Translations under genes and position numbers: made by a program
Assembly: GCA_949841465.1 (NCBI GenBank)
Contig: CATKZW010000020.1
Coordinates: 1 to 51,516, forward strand
Length of the DNA: 51,516 nucleotides
From: an uncultured Oscillospiraceae bacterium
GTDB lineage: Bacteria > Bacillota > Clostridia > Oscillospirales > Oscillospiraceae
Direction of reading: 5' to 3'
In this document: piece by piece, positions 7,330-15,186 of the stretch
Numbering within the stretch: position 1 is the stretch's first letter
Layout: each line of letters opens with the position of its first letter
The notes under the pieces: generated by a model
Database searches by the model: none
Seen by the model: only the letters and a program-made list of their open reading frames with translations
What the model was told of the DNA's origin: nothing

Positions 7330-7364
7330 GTTCGCGCTTCGCCTGTTCGCGACAGCTCCGCGCT
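7330..7364 (+). repeat. Family B repeat fragment
   Basis: TTCGCGCTTCGCCTGTTCGC followed by GACAGCTCCGCGCT matches the short tandem form of family B seen at 36544-36584. It lies between prmA and the upstream gene, immediately after that gene's stop codon. Confidence 0.55.
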
Positions 7365-7677
7365 ATTTTACCTTGATTTGTTTGACGCTGTCCAGCCGGA
7401 TCAGTTTCTCGCACTCGTTCTTCTTCCCCTCGTTGGCCCGCACCAGGGCCCAGGTCTCGTCGGCGTCCATCACCCTGCACACCTTGCCCATAATGTCACC
7501 GTCGCTGGTCTCCAGGGTCAGCTCCACGGTCTGGCCCACCTGCTTGCGCAGCTGGTCCCCCAGCCCCGCCATCCCGCCGGGACGGATGCCGTTGTCCCGC
7601 AGGATGCGCTCCAGGCGGTTCACCTTGCCCATGAGGAAAAGCACCATGACAAACGAGAATAAGCCAAAATATTCCAT
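7363..7677 (-). CDS. Small membrane-anchored protein with beta-rich domain
   Basis: A 104-residue protein of unknown function. Residues 1-17 (MEYFGLFSFVMVLFLMG) are hydrophobic and look like an N-terminal anchor. A basic helix follows (NRLERILRDNGIRPG), and the C-terminal 55 residues look like a small beta barrel (QTVELTLETSDGDIMGK, then EKLIRLDSVKQIKV). That last part aligns well with the C-terminal half of the HTH protein encoded 13 nt upstream, so the two genes seem to share a domain. The ribosome binding site AAGGAGGG overlaps the stop of the upstream gene, suggesting coupled translation. Confidence 0.8.
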   Translation of the reverse strand: MEYFGLFSFVMVLFLMGKVNRLERILRDNGIRPGGMAGLGDQLRKQVGQTVELTLETSDGDIMGKVCRVMDADETWALVRANEGKKNECEKLIRLDSVKQIKVK

Positions 7678-7690
7678 GCCCCGGCCCTCC

Positions 7691-8173
7691 TTAGTTCAGC
7701 TCCAGCGGGGAGCGGCGGGCCGCCTCCCCGTCCTTGAGGAAGGTGACGGTGCTGATGGCGGACAGGGGGATCAGCCGTATTTCGTTCTTCTGCGGCTTCT
7801 TTTTGTTGACCACCACTTCCACGTTGGCCCAGCCGCCGTCAAAATCCCGGATCACGCACCATTCATGGACCACGGGCATCCCTTCGCTTTCATAGAAGGT
7901 CAGCCTCACCCGCTTCCCCTGGGCCTGCTTCAGCAGCCGGGTCACTGGGGAGGCCGCGGGCTTCCCCTTTTCGTCCACGCCGTCCTGGAGCAGGTAGTCG
8001 CAGCTTACCTCCAGGATCTGCGCCATGCGCACGATCTTGTCCGTCTCCGGATAGGCCGCGTCCGACTCCCAGCGGCTCACCGCCTGCCGGGTCACGCCAA
8101 GGCGCTCCGCCAGCTGCTCCTGGGTCAGGTTCTGTTTCTTCCGGGCCTCCGCCAGTTTGTTTCCTAAACTCAT
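7691..8173 (-). CDS. XRE-family transcriptional regulator with C-terminal beta domain
   Basis: A 160-residue DNA-binding protein. Residues 5-60 form a Cro/C1-type helix-turn-helix (LAEARKKQNLTQEQLAERLG, then VTRQAVSRWESDAAYPETDK). The C-terminal half (about 85-150) has a beta-strand pattern (RVRLTFYESEG...EIRLIPLSAISTVTF) resembling the domain of the neighbouring small membrane protein. GAGGTGAT precedes ATG 8173. It is the first gene of the HTH-membrane protein-prmA run, so it may regulate its own operon. The ligand of the C-terminal domain is unknown. Confidence 0.88.
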   Translation of the reverse strand: MSLGNKLAEARKKQNLTQEQLAERLGVTRQAVSRWESDAAYPETDKIVRMAQILEVSCDYLLQDGVDEKGKPAASPVTRLLKQAQGKRVRLTFYESEGMPVVHEWCVIRDFDGGWANVEVVVNKKKPQKNEIRLIPLSAISTVTFLKDGEAARRSPLELN

Positions 8174-8283
8174 GGTATCACCTCATAGATCGGGGAGCCG
8201 TGCTCTCCTTGATGGTCTCAGCATACCAGAACCGGCCCGTTTGACCAGGGATTTTCCGTTTCACAATGTAACGTTTGGGTTGC

Positions 8284-8420
8284 GGAGAAGTGCTGAGCCG
8301 TTGTGAGCAGCGCGGATGGACCGAAGTGAGGGCAAAAGCCCAAGGAGGGCCAGAGGCCCGGATGGGTTTTGCCCGAATCGAAGGGAAGCCGCGCGTCGCG
8401 AACAGGCGAAGCATGACAAC
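8284..8420 (-). repeat. Family B dispersed repeat
   Basis: On the minus strand it starts GTTGTCATGCTTCGCCTGTT, ends GGCTCAGCACTTCT, and contains a nested palindrome GGGCAAAACCC...GGGCTTTTGCCC. The ends match the T-box copy while the central stem differs in sequence but stays paired. It occupies most of the 279-nt gap between the gatD-like gene and the HTH gene; otherwise I see nothing there beyond a possible weak promoter. Confidence 0.78.
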
Positions 8421-8452
8421 GGGGCGCGCCGTTCGCAGGGGCAGAAGAAGAG

Positions 8453-9208
8453 TCAGCCCCCGGCATACCGTGGCCCAACAAGCCCCTTCACCGTGGCCTC
8501 ATGGGCCTCCTTTTCGTAGGGCAGGACAGGCAGGGTTTCGGGCAGCTCCCAGCCCTTGGCTGTGAAAATTCGGCGGATCAGCAGGTCGGTAAACGCCGGG
8601 TTTTTGACCAGCACCGGACCCGTCAGGTGGGTGGCAAACACGCCGCCGGACACATAGCCCTCCCCATCGTCCCCGTCGTCCTGGTCCGGGTTACCCGTAT
8701 TGCCAGGCGTCCCCGCCTCTACCCGGAACAAGGGGGTGTCCACCCCCAGGGTTGCCGAGCACTTGTTCATGAAGCCCACCACGTCGCCCTCCCACAGGTC
8801 GGTGCAGGCCACCACGTCGCACGGATAGCGGCAGTCGTGCTCCACAGTGGTGAAGCCCGCAAAGCCCAGGCAGGGCCACACCCTGCCTGCGGCGTCGGTG
8901 ACGGACGCGCCCAGCAGCTCCATGGCGTTGCCGGTGAACAGCGCCACCGCCCCCCGGTCCACGGCGGCCTGGAACGCCTCCTTATGGGGGAGCAGGGCGG
9001 TGAGCGCCGCCTTCTGGGTGCGCTCGGTGCCAGCGCCCATATAGATGAAGTCGGCGTGTTCAAAGTCCGGCGCGTCCTCAAACAGGGCGGTTTGGACGGT
9101 GACGGCCGCCCCCATAGCCTCCAGGTGGCGGCGGAGCACCATCACGTTGGCGTACTCCCCATACAGGGACATGCAGTCGGGATAAAGATGCAAAAAAGTT
9201 AATTCCAT
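8453..9208 (-). CDS. GatD-like glutamine amidotransferase homologue lacking catalytic residues
   Basis: A 251-residue protein related to GatD, the glutaminase partner of MurT in amidation of lipid II D-glutamate. The N-terminal HLYPDCMSLYGEYANV is the family signature. At the nucleophile elbow, where GatD has I-C-G-G, this protein reads FTGN (Thr at about 92). Near the C-terminus, where the family has Y-L-H-G-P, it reads HLTGPVLVKNP, with Thr at about 196 in place of His. An acidic insert (QDDGDDGEG) lies before that. By these comparisons it should not hydrolyse glutamine. It is downstream of murT with a foreign-looking GNAT gene between. It could be a structural partner or act on another reaction. 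Confidence 0.82.
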   Translation of the reverse strand: MELTFLHLYPDCMSLYGEYANVMVLRRHLEAMGAAVTVQTALFEDAPDFEHADFIYMGAGTERTQKAALTALLPHKEAFQAAVDRGAVALFTGNAMELLGASVTDAAGRVWPCLGFAGFTTVEHDCRYPCDVVACTDLWEGDVVGFMNKCSATLGVDTPLFRVEAGTPGNTGNPDQDDGDDGEGYVSGGVFATHLTGPVLVKNPAFTDLLIRRIFTAKGWELPETLPVLPYEKEAHEATVKGLVGPRYAGG

Positions 9209-9232
9209 ATCAACATCATCCTCATCAATCCT

Positions 9233-9259
9233 GTTTGCGCCTCGTTGCCGGGCGCAAAC
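9233..9259. other. Inverted repeat between GNAT and gatD-like genes
   Basis: GTTTGCGCC and GGCGCAAAC form a 9-bp stem in the 158-nt spacer upstream of the gatD-like gene. There is no clear T tract, so it may be a weak terminator or an RNA processing structure. Confidence 0.4.
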
Positions 9260-9288
9260 GTCCCGGTTTCCGGCGCGGCCCGTCAGCG

Positions 9289-9324
9289 GTCAAAAAGCTC
9301 TTTTTCGCTTCTTTTTCTTTCAAT
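9289..9324. repeat. Truncated end of a family A element
   Basis: GGTCAAAAAGCTCTTTTTCG followed by CTTCTTTTTCTTTCAA matches the right-hand end of family A copies (GTCTAAAAGTTTCTTTTTTC...), but the 3' arm of the hairpin is missing. It stops where the AT-rich GNAT region begins. Confidence 0.5.
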
Positions 9325-9366
9325 TATTAAGAACGCTGGTTCAGTCCTAATCAATGCCGTGTAGTT

Positions 9367-9924
9367 TCAAGCATTTCCAGCTCTCCACTCATCTTCTAAA
9401 ATTGACATCAATATATCATCTGCATATTTGCCGCCATCCATAATAGCATCTCTCAAAACGCCCTCTCGCTTGAAACCAGCTTTTAAATAGGTCTTCTCTG
9501 CTCTTGGATTAAAGGAATAAACATCCAGTTCTAAACGGTGCAGCTTCAATTCTTCAAATGCAAAATCAAGAGTTACTTTCGTTGCCCAAGTGCCAATCCC
9601 TCTTCCTCTTTCTGTCTTATGGTAAAGACCAATACGGAAATTAGCGCAGCGTAAATCCCAATCAATTTCATTGATTACACTTTCGCCGATAATTCTTCCA
9701 TCAGGTGCGATAATTAAAAAGAAATATCTATCATCTTCTTCAAGAGATTTTAGAAAAAAGGAAGTTACTTCTTCTTTCGTAAACGTTTCCTTGCAGCCTG
9801 TTAATCGTGCCACTTCCTTGTCCAAAGGGCAATAATTTTGCTCGTAATAATTTATTACATCTTCAGCTTTAGCCAGCCGTATTAAAAATCCATCTTTTTC
9901 GCCTATAATAGTACTTGCGCTCAT
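9367..9924 (-). CDS. GNAT-family N-acetyltransferase (RimJ/RimL-like)
   Basis: A 185-residue acetyltransferase. The acetyl-CoA-binding region is TERGRGIGTWATKVTLDFAF (the R/Q-x-x-G-x-G/A type motif), followed by LHRLELDVYSFNPRAEKTYL and KAGFKREG, typical of RimJ/RimL enzymes that acetylate protein N-termini or small amines. AAAGGAAAT precedes ATG 9924. The DNA is markedly more AT-rich than murT and the gatD-like gene around it, suggesting recent transfer into an otherwise paired locus. The substrate cannot be told from sequence. Confidence 0.9.
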   Translation of the reverse strand: MSASTIIGEKDGFLIRLAKAEDVINYYEQNYCPLDKEVARLTGCKETFTKEEVTSFFLKSLEEDDRYFFLIIAPDGRIIGESVINEIDWDLRCANFRIGLYHKTERGRGIGTWATKVTLDFAFEELKLHRLELDVYSFNPRAEKTYLKAGFKREGVLRDAIMDGGKYADDILMSILEDEWRAGNA

Positions 9925-9951
9925 TTTGCATTTCCTTTCAAAAGGGAACCC

Positions 9952-11286
9952 TCACCCATCCCGCTCCACGTGGGCCAGCAGCTTGTCGCGGTCGGAGAAG
10001 CAGGTGACTACGTACACGTCCTCGTCCCCGTTTTCCTTCAAATACGCCGCCGCCGTGGGGATGTCCTCGCCCACCTCAATTTTGTCCGCCGGGATATGGC
10101 TGTACTTAAACCGCACCGCCAGGTCATTGCAGTACTTCCCGTACAGCATCACCTTCCGGACATGCCCGCAGTTGAGCCGGTCAAAGTCAATATCCCACAG
10201 CCAGCTGGTCTCGCCGGTGAAGTACTTCCGGCTGATGGCGTCCACAATGACCAGCACCGTGCAGGGCTTGCCCGTATCCGCAATATACCCCAGATTGGTG
10301 TCATAGGCCACGGAGTTCTCGTGCTTGGAGGTGAGCAGGGTGCCCTGGTGGTTCCCCAGACGGAAGGTAATCATTCGGCCGTTTTTCAACATATAGTTGT
10401 TGATCACACCGGCCATAGCGGCCCGGTCCACCCCCGCCAGGGCGCACACCGACCAGGCCGCCAGAATGTTATACACGTTGTAAATGCTCTTGAAGGCCAA
10501 CGAAATCTCGGTTTCCCCATTGATGACCAGCCTTCCCTCCTTCAAGTCCAGGGCAGTGACGGCAAAATCCGTGTCGTGCCGCCTGTGCCCGCAGGAGGGG
10601 CAGGCATAGTGCCCGATGTGGGCATAGTGATAGCAGGAATACTCCATCCGCCCCTTGCACACCGGGCAGCGGGCCCCGTCGTGGTACACGCCCCGGTGCT
10701 CCTTGGCGCTGACCGAGCACTGGTCCAGCCCGAACCACTTCACCTTGGCCGGATCGTGGTCCCGGGCGAAGCAGGACACCAGCGGGTCGTCGGCGTTGAG
10801 CACCAGGGTGGTCTCCGGGAAGACAGCGGCCTTGACCGCGTCGTACACCCACTCGGGATGGCCGTTGCGGGTGAGCTGATCCCGGTACAGGTTGGTGATG
10901 ACGAAGTGGGTGGGGTGAAACCACTTGAAGGTGTGCCGGGCGTAGCGCTCGTCGCTCTCCAACAGCAGCACGTCGCCCCTCATTTTGCCCCCCAGGGAGC
11001 AGTTTGACAAAATGAGGGTGGTCACCCCCTCGATCTGGTTGGAACCCTCCTTGTTGTACACCACCTTCCTCCCGTCCGCGGCCAGAATGGAGGCGATCAT
11101 CTCCACGGTGGAGGTCTTGCCGTTGGACCCGGTGACGGCGATGATGTGCGGGGGGAGCTTCACCCGGCCCAGCGCGTCGGGGCATACCTTCAAGGCAAAC
11201 TGTCCCGGCAGGGAGCTGCCCTTTCCCACCAGTCCGCCGATGAACCGCAGGAGCTTACACAGAATCACGGCCAAAAATAATTTCAT
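9952..11286 (-). CDS. murT: Lipid II isoglutaminyl synthase, MurT subunit
   Basis: A Mur-ligase-family protein of 444 residues that amidates the D-Glu of lipid II together with GatD, at the cytoplasmic face of the membrane. The ATP loop VTGSNGKTST is at about 51-60. A zinc ribbon is formed by C207/C210 and C229/C232 (CPVC, CPSC), a MurT-specific insertion. YNVYNILAA and the C-terminal SWLWDIDFDRL are conserved family elements. ATG 11286 follows GAGAGGAAG; the longer reading frame upstream overlaps the previous gene. The matched GatD-like gene lies downstream beyond an inserted GNAT gene and lacks catalytic residues, so the source of nitrogen is uncertain. Confidence 0.94.
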   Translation of the reverse strand: MKLFLAVILCKLLRFIGGLVGKGSSLPGQFALKVCPDALGRVKLPPHIIAVTGSNGKTSTVEMIASILAADGRKVVYNKEGSNQIEGVTTLILSNCSLGGKMRGDVLLLESDERYARHTFKWFHPTHFVITNLYRDQLTRNGHPEWVYDAVKAAVFPETTLVLNADDPLVSCFARDHDPAKVKWFGLDQCSVSAKEHRGVYHDGARCPVCKGRMEYSCYHYAHIGHYACPSCGHRRHDTDFAVTALDLKEGRLVINGETEISLAFKSIYNVYNILAAWSVCALAGVDRAAMAGVINNYMLKNGRMITFRLGNHQGTLLTSKHENSVAYDTNLGYIADTGKPCTVLVIVDAISRKYFTGETSWLWDIDFDRLNCGHVRKVMLYGKYCNDLAVRFKYSHIPADKIEVGEDIPTAAAYLKENGDEDVYVVTCFSDRDKLLAHVERDG

Positions 11287-11300
11287 GTCTATGCTTCCTC

Positions 11301-11774
11301 TCACAGTCGTTTGTACGGGAAGAACAAATACAGCTGTCCGCCCTCCGCCGGGCGCTGGCACTCCTGTACCGCCCCGGCCAGCGTAAGCCCGCGCCGCTCC
11401 AATTCATCCAGCCCCGCCTGGAAAGCGGCGGCGTAGTCTCCCTCCGCCTTCACCCGCAGGCAGGCAAAGGCGGGCAGCGTCCATTTCACCCAGCCCGCCG
11501 GCGGCTGGGCCCCGGCAGGAGCCTGAACCCCCGCCAGATACAGTCCCCGGGAAAAGCCGTCTCCCCAGGGAAGAAAGGAGCGGGTCAGATCGCTCATGGC
11601 CCCCCAAACTCCAACCGGGATTCCGCTTTCGTCCCTCAGTGCCAGCCTTTCCACCTCGCCGAACCGGGCGTTGGCCCTGTCCCACAAGGCGGGGGCGGGA
11701 TTATATCCCGGCTGCGCCTCCCCCTCCATCCCAATGACGGAAAACGCAGACAGTTCACAGGTCACAATCTCCAC
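11301..11774 (-). CDS. GyrI-like effector-binding domain protein
   Basis: A 157-residue stand-alone protein resembling the GyrI-like / AraC effector-binding fold. It begins [17 protein letters not shown], where the family has its first strand and variable ligand loop, and ends [12 protein letters not shown], the terminal strand typical of the fold. An internal [10 protein letters not shown] fits the middle of the domain. The GTG start at 11774 is preceded by GAGGG at suitable spacing and overlaps the end of mnmG by about 20 nt, suggesting coupling. Such proteins bind small molecules or antagonise gyrase inhibitors; the ligand here is unknown. Confidence 0.72.
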   Translation of the reverse strand: MEIVTCELSAFSVIGMEGEAQPGYNPAPALWDRANARFGEVERLALRDESGIPVGVWGAMSDLTRSFLPWGDGFSRGLYLAGVQAPAGAQPPAGWVKWTLPAFACLRVKAEGDYAAAFQAGLDELERRGLTLAGAVQECQRPAEGGQLYLFFPYKRL

Positions 11775-13644
11775 GGCTTTGCCCTCTTTCCAAATAGATC
11801 ATCAGCGCCGTCACGTCCGCCGGGGACACCCCGGACACCCGGGACGCCTGCCCCAGGTTCAGCGGGCGGATCTGATCCAGCTTCTGCCGGGCCTCCAGCC
11901 GCAGGCCCTGTATGGACAGGTAGTCCACATCCGGGGGCAGGGGCCTGTCCTCCAGGCGGCGCATCTCCTCCACCTGGCGGTTCTGACGGTCGATGTAGCC
12001 CTGGTACTTCACGGAAATCTCCGCCTGTTCTGTGATTTCCCGGGAAAGGACAGGCCGCCCCGGATCAAAGGGGGCCAAATCCCCATAGCTCAGCCGGGGA
12101 CGGCGGAGCAGGTCGATGAGCCGCGCCCCGTGGGGGCAGGGGGGCTCGCCCCGGTCGGCGAGCAGCCTGTCCAGCGCGGGGGAGGGCGGGGCTCCGGTGT
12201 GCTCCAGCCGGCGGATCTCCTGGTCCACGGCGGCGTACTTCTCCTCCACCTGGGCCAGCCGTTCTCCGCTTACCAGCCCCACCCGGCGGCCATAGGCGGA
12301 CAAACGCTTGTCGGCGTTATCCTGCCGGTGAATGAGCCGGTACTCCGTCCGGGAGGTCATCATGCGGTAGGGCTCGCCGGCGCCCTTGGTCACCAGGTCG
12401 TCGATGAGCACGCCGATATACCCATCCCCCCGGGTGAGGACCAGCGGCGGCTCCCCCTTCACCTTCAGCGCGGCGTTGATCCCCGCGATCAGTCCCTGGG
12501 CGGCGGCCTCCTCGTAGCCGGAGGAGCCGTTGAACTGCCCCGCGCCGTACAGGCCGGGGATTTTTTTGCACTCCAGGGTGGGCAGCAGCTCGGTGGGGTC
12601 CACGCAGTCGTACTCGATGGCGTAGGCGCACCGGGTCATCTCCGCCCGCTCCAGGCCGGGGATGGTGTGGAGCATCTCCACCTGCACCTCCTCCGGCAGG
12701 GAGGAGGAAAACCCCTGGATATACAGCTCCTCGGTGTTGAGGCCCATGGGCTCGACGAACAGCTGATGCCGGGGCTTTTCGGCGAACCGCACCACCTTAT
12801 CCTCAATGGACGGGCAGTACCGCGGCCCCACCCCCTCGATGACCCCGGAGAACAGGGGGGAGCGGCGGAGGTTGTCCCGGATGACCCTGTGGGTATTTTC
12901 ATTGGTGTAGGTGAGGTAGCACACCGCCCGGTTTGACCGCGGCGTCTCCGTGGTAAAGGAGAAGGGCACGGGCGCGTCGTCCCCCGGCTGTACTTCCATT
13001 TTGGAGAAGTCCACGCTCCGGCGGTTCACCCTGGGGGGCGTACCCGTCTTGAACCGCCGGATGGACAGCCCCAGCTTTATCAGGCAGTCCGTCAGCGGCA
13101 GAGCCGCCGCCATGCCGTCCGGCCCGGACTGGCGGACGACCTCGCCCACGATGGTGCGGCCCCCCAGATAGGTGCCGGTAGCGACGACGGCGGCCTTCAC
13201 CTCATAGGTGGCCCCGGTTTCGGTGCGGACAGCGGAAACCGCGCCGTTTTCTGTGAGGATCTCCGTCACCTCCGCCTGCTTCACCCACAGGTTTTCCTGG
13301 AGCTCCAGTCGGTGCTTCATGACCTCCTGATAGCGGCGGCGGTCCGCCTGGGCCCGGAGGGACCACACGGCGGGGCCCTTGCCCCGGTTGAGCATCCGGT
13401 ACTGGATGCAGGCCTGGTCGGCGGCCCGGGCCATCTCGCCGCCCAGCGCGTCAATCTCCCGAACCAGGTGGCCCTTGCCGGTGCCGCCGACGGCGGGGTT
13501 GCAGGGCATGTTGCCCACCGCGTCCAGGTTGATGGTGAAGCACACCGTTTTCAGCCCCATCCGGGCGGCGGCCAGGGCGGCCTCAATGCCCGCGTGGCCC
13601 GCGCCGATGACGGCGATGTCAAATTGTCCGGCCTGGTAACTCAT
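11755..13644 (-). CDS. mnmG: tRNA uridine-5-carboxymethylaminomethyl modification enzyme
   Basis: The FAD-binding subunit that, with MnmE, modifies the wobble uridine of several tRNAs. The 629-residue length is typical. The N-terminal dinucleotide fold is [40 protein letters not shown] and [18 protein letters not shown] are signatures of the family. The C-terminus carries the expected helical domain. ATG 13644 follows the preceding gene's stop by only a few bases. In many Firmicutes mnmG sits near the origin next to mnmE; here it is about 25 kb away, with no mnmE in the window. Confidence 0.97.
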   Translation of the reverse strand: MSYQAGQFDIAVIGAGHAGIEAALAAARMGLKTVCFTINLDAVGNMPCNPAVGGTGKGHLVREIDALGGEMARAADQACIQYRMLNRGKGPAVWSLRAQADRRRYQEVMKHRLELQENLWVKQAEVTEILTENGAVSAVRTETGATYEVKAAVVATGTYLGGRTIVGEVVRQSGPDGMAAALPLTDCLIKLGLSIRRFKTGTPPRVNRRSVDFSKMEVQPGDDAPVPFSFTTETPRSNRAVCYLTYTNENTHRVIRDNLRRSPLFSGVIEGVGPRYCPSIEDKVVRFAEKPRHQLFVEPMGLNTEELYIQGFSSSLPEEVQVEMLHTIPGLERAEMTRCAYAIEYDCVDPTELLPTLECKKIPGLYGAGQFNGSSGYEEAAAQGLIAGINAALKVKGEPPLVLTRGDGYIGVLIDDLVTKGAGEPYRMMTSRTEYRLIHRQDNADKRLSAYGRRVGLVSGERLAQVEEKYAAVDQEIRRLEHTGAPPSPALDRLLADRGEPPCPHGARLIDLLRRPRLSYGDLAPFDPGRPVLSREITEQAEISVKYQGYIDRQNRQVEEMRRLEDRPLPPDVDYLSIQGLRLEARQKLDQIRPLNLGQASRVSGVSPADVTALMIYLERGQSRGDCDL

Positions 13645-13647
13645 GGT

Positions 13648-14265
13648 TCAGAACAGCTCCCGTTTCAGCTCCACCGAATCCGCCCCGGTGATGGGCCGGA
13701 TCACCCGGCAGGGGTTTCCCGCCGCCAGCGACCCGGCGGGGATATCCCGAGTGACCACGCTGCCCGCGCCGATAACGCTCCCCCGCCCGATGGTCACGCC
13801 GCCGCACACCACCACGTTGGCGGCAATCCAGCAGTCGTCCTCAATGGTAATGGGCTTGGCGTACTCCAGGTCATACAGCTGGCCGTTTTCCCGGCGGCGC
13901 ATGTTCCGCTCCGAGGGCAGAAGGGGGTGCATGGGGGTCATGAGCGCGCAGTTTGGGCCGAAAAACACGTTGTCCCCGATGGTCACCGGGCAGCAGTCCA
14001 GCACGGTGAAGTTGAAGTTGGCGTAGCTGTTCACCCCGATGGTGGTATATACGCCGTAATCAAACTGGATGGGGCCCTGCAGATAGGTGCCCTCCCCCAG
14101 GTTGGGCAGGAGCCGGCGCAGAATGTCCGCCCGCGCTTCCTCCTGGTCCTCGGTGGTGTCGTTGTACTGCTTGGACAAGCGGTGGGCCGCCCCCCGCAGC
14201 CGGGCCAGCTCCGGGTCGGAGGGGTCGTACAGCTTGCCCGCCAGCATTTTTTCTGTCTCCGTCAT
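13648..14265 (-). CDS. Sugar O-acetyltransferase, left-handed beta-helix (maltose acetyltransferase type)
   Basis: A 205-residue enzyme of the hexapeptide-repeat family that transfers acetyl from acetyl-CoA to a sugar hydroxyl. Residues 1-55 are the helical maltose acetyltransferase N-terminal domain (TEKMLAGKLYDPSDPELARL). The rest has imperfect hexapeptide repeats (VTIGDNVFFGPNCALM, ITIEDDCWIAANVVVCGGV, TIGRGSVIGAGSVVT). HPLLPSERN contains the catalytic His region. GGAGTG precedes ATG 14265. Likely roles are detoxifying or modifying intracellular sugars; the acceptor is not evident. Confidence 0.93.
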   Translation of the reverse strand: MTETEKMLAGKLYDPSDPELARLRGAAHRLSKQYNDTTEDQEEARADILRRLLPNLGEGTYLQGPIQFDYGVYTTIGVNSYANFNFTVLDCCPVTIGDNVFFGPNCALMTPMHPLLPSERNMRRRENGQLYDLEYAKPITIEDDCWIAANVVVCGGVTIGRGSVIGAGSVVTRDIPAGSLAAGNPCRVIRPITGADSVELKRELF

Positions 14266-14292
14266 GGCGATTCACTCCCAAAATATCACAAA

Positions 14293-15186
14293 TTATTCCG
14301 CCCTCAGCGTGACCACCGCCAGCTCCGGGCGGTTGAACAGCCGCAGGCCGTTAAAGGGAACCGTGTTGTTCCCCAGCCCCCTGGAGACGAACAGCGTGCT
14401 GTCCTCCAGCGTGTACAGCCCCGCGGTCCACTCGGGGAAAAGCCGCATGTTGGTGCCGATCACCCCGCCCACCAGCGGCAGGCGGACAATGCCCCCGTGG
14501 GCGTGGCCGGACATGATGAGGTCGTACCCCGCGGCGGCATATTCCTCAAAATGGTTGTTCCGGTGGGCCAGCAGGAGGGTGAACAGGCCGGGGGCGTCCT
14601 CCCGGATCTGGGCGTACAGCTCCTCCGGGGTGATCTGGTCGGCGTAGCCGTTGGGGTCGTCCACCCCGGCCAGCACGATCTGATCCCCGCCCCGCTCCAA
14701 AATCTCGAATTGGTTGGACAGCACCGTCACCCCGCACTGGCCCAGCACCCGCTTCAGCTCCTTCACGATCCCCGTCCCCAGGGACCACTCATGGTTGCCG
14801 GTGACGTAATAGGTGGGCGCGACAGCAGCCAGCCCCTTGGCCAGGGCCGGCACCATCTGGAGCTGGCTGTCCCGGTCGATGAGGTCGCCGGTGACCACGA
14901 TCAGGTCGGGCTCCTGCTCCGCCACCTGTGCCAGCAGCTCCGCGCTCCCCCGGCCGTACTCGTGCCCGTGGAGGTCGGACAGGTGGACGATCCTGCACCC
15001 GTCAAACCCCTTCGGCAGAGCGGCCAGCGCCGCCTCCGTCCGGGTGACCTGGAGCCCCCAGCACTGCCACTGGAACCAAACCCAGCCCCCCGCCGCCAGC
15101 ACCGGCAGGGCAATGAGCCACCCCAGGGGATGGCGGCGCTTTCTCCTGGAGCGCCGGGGCGCGCCTCCCCGGTCAGTCGTCGTCAT
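14293..15186 (-). CDS. Membrane-anchored metallophosphoesterase (YkuE-like)
   Basis: A 297-residue calcineurin-like phosphoesterase. A basic N-terminus is followed by one membrane segment at about 21-38 ([17 protein letters not shown]). The metal-binding motifs occur in order: [29 protein letters not shown] and MSGHAHGG. This arrangement resembles UDP-2,3-diacylglucosamine hydrolase-like YkuE/YaeI proteins; in Gram-positives the substrate is unclear. The start overlaps the 3' end of the helicase gene by about 14 nt, so the two are likely co-translated. Confidence 0.92.
   Translation of the reverse strand: MTTTDRGGAPRRSRRKRRHPLGWLIALPVLAAGGWVWFQWQCWGLQVTRTEAALAALPKGFDGCRIVHLSDLHGHEYGRGSAELLAQVAEQEPDLIVVTGDLIDRDSQLQMVPALAKGLAAVAPTYYVTGNHEWSLGTGIVKELKRVLGQCGVTVLSNQFEILERGGDQIVLAGVDDPNGYADQITPEELYAQIREDAPGLFTLLLAHRNNHFEEYAAAGYDLIMSGHAHGGIVRLPLVGGVIGTNMRLFPEWTAGLYTLEDSTLFVSRGLGNNTVPFNGLRLFNRPELAVVTLRAE

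Noticed and set aside
8178-8565. Several short frames on both strands between the HTH and gatD-like genes
   Set aside because: All lie in a family B repeat; the same frames recur at other copies and lack start sites.
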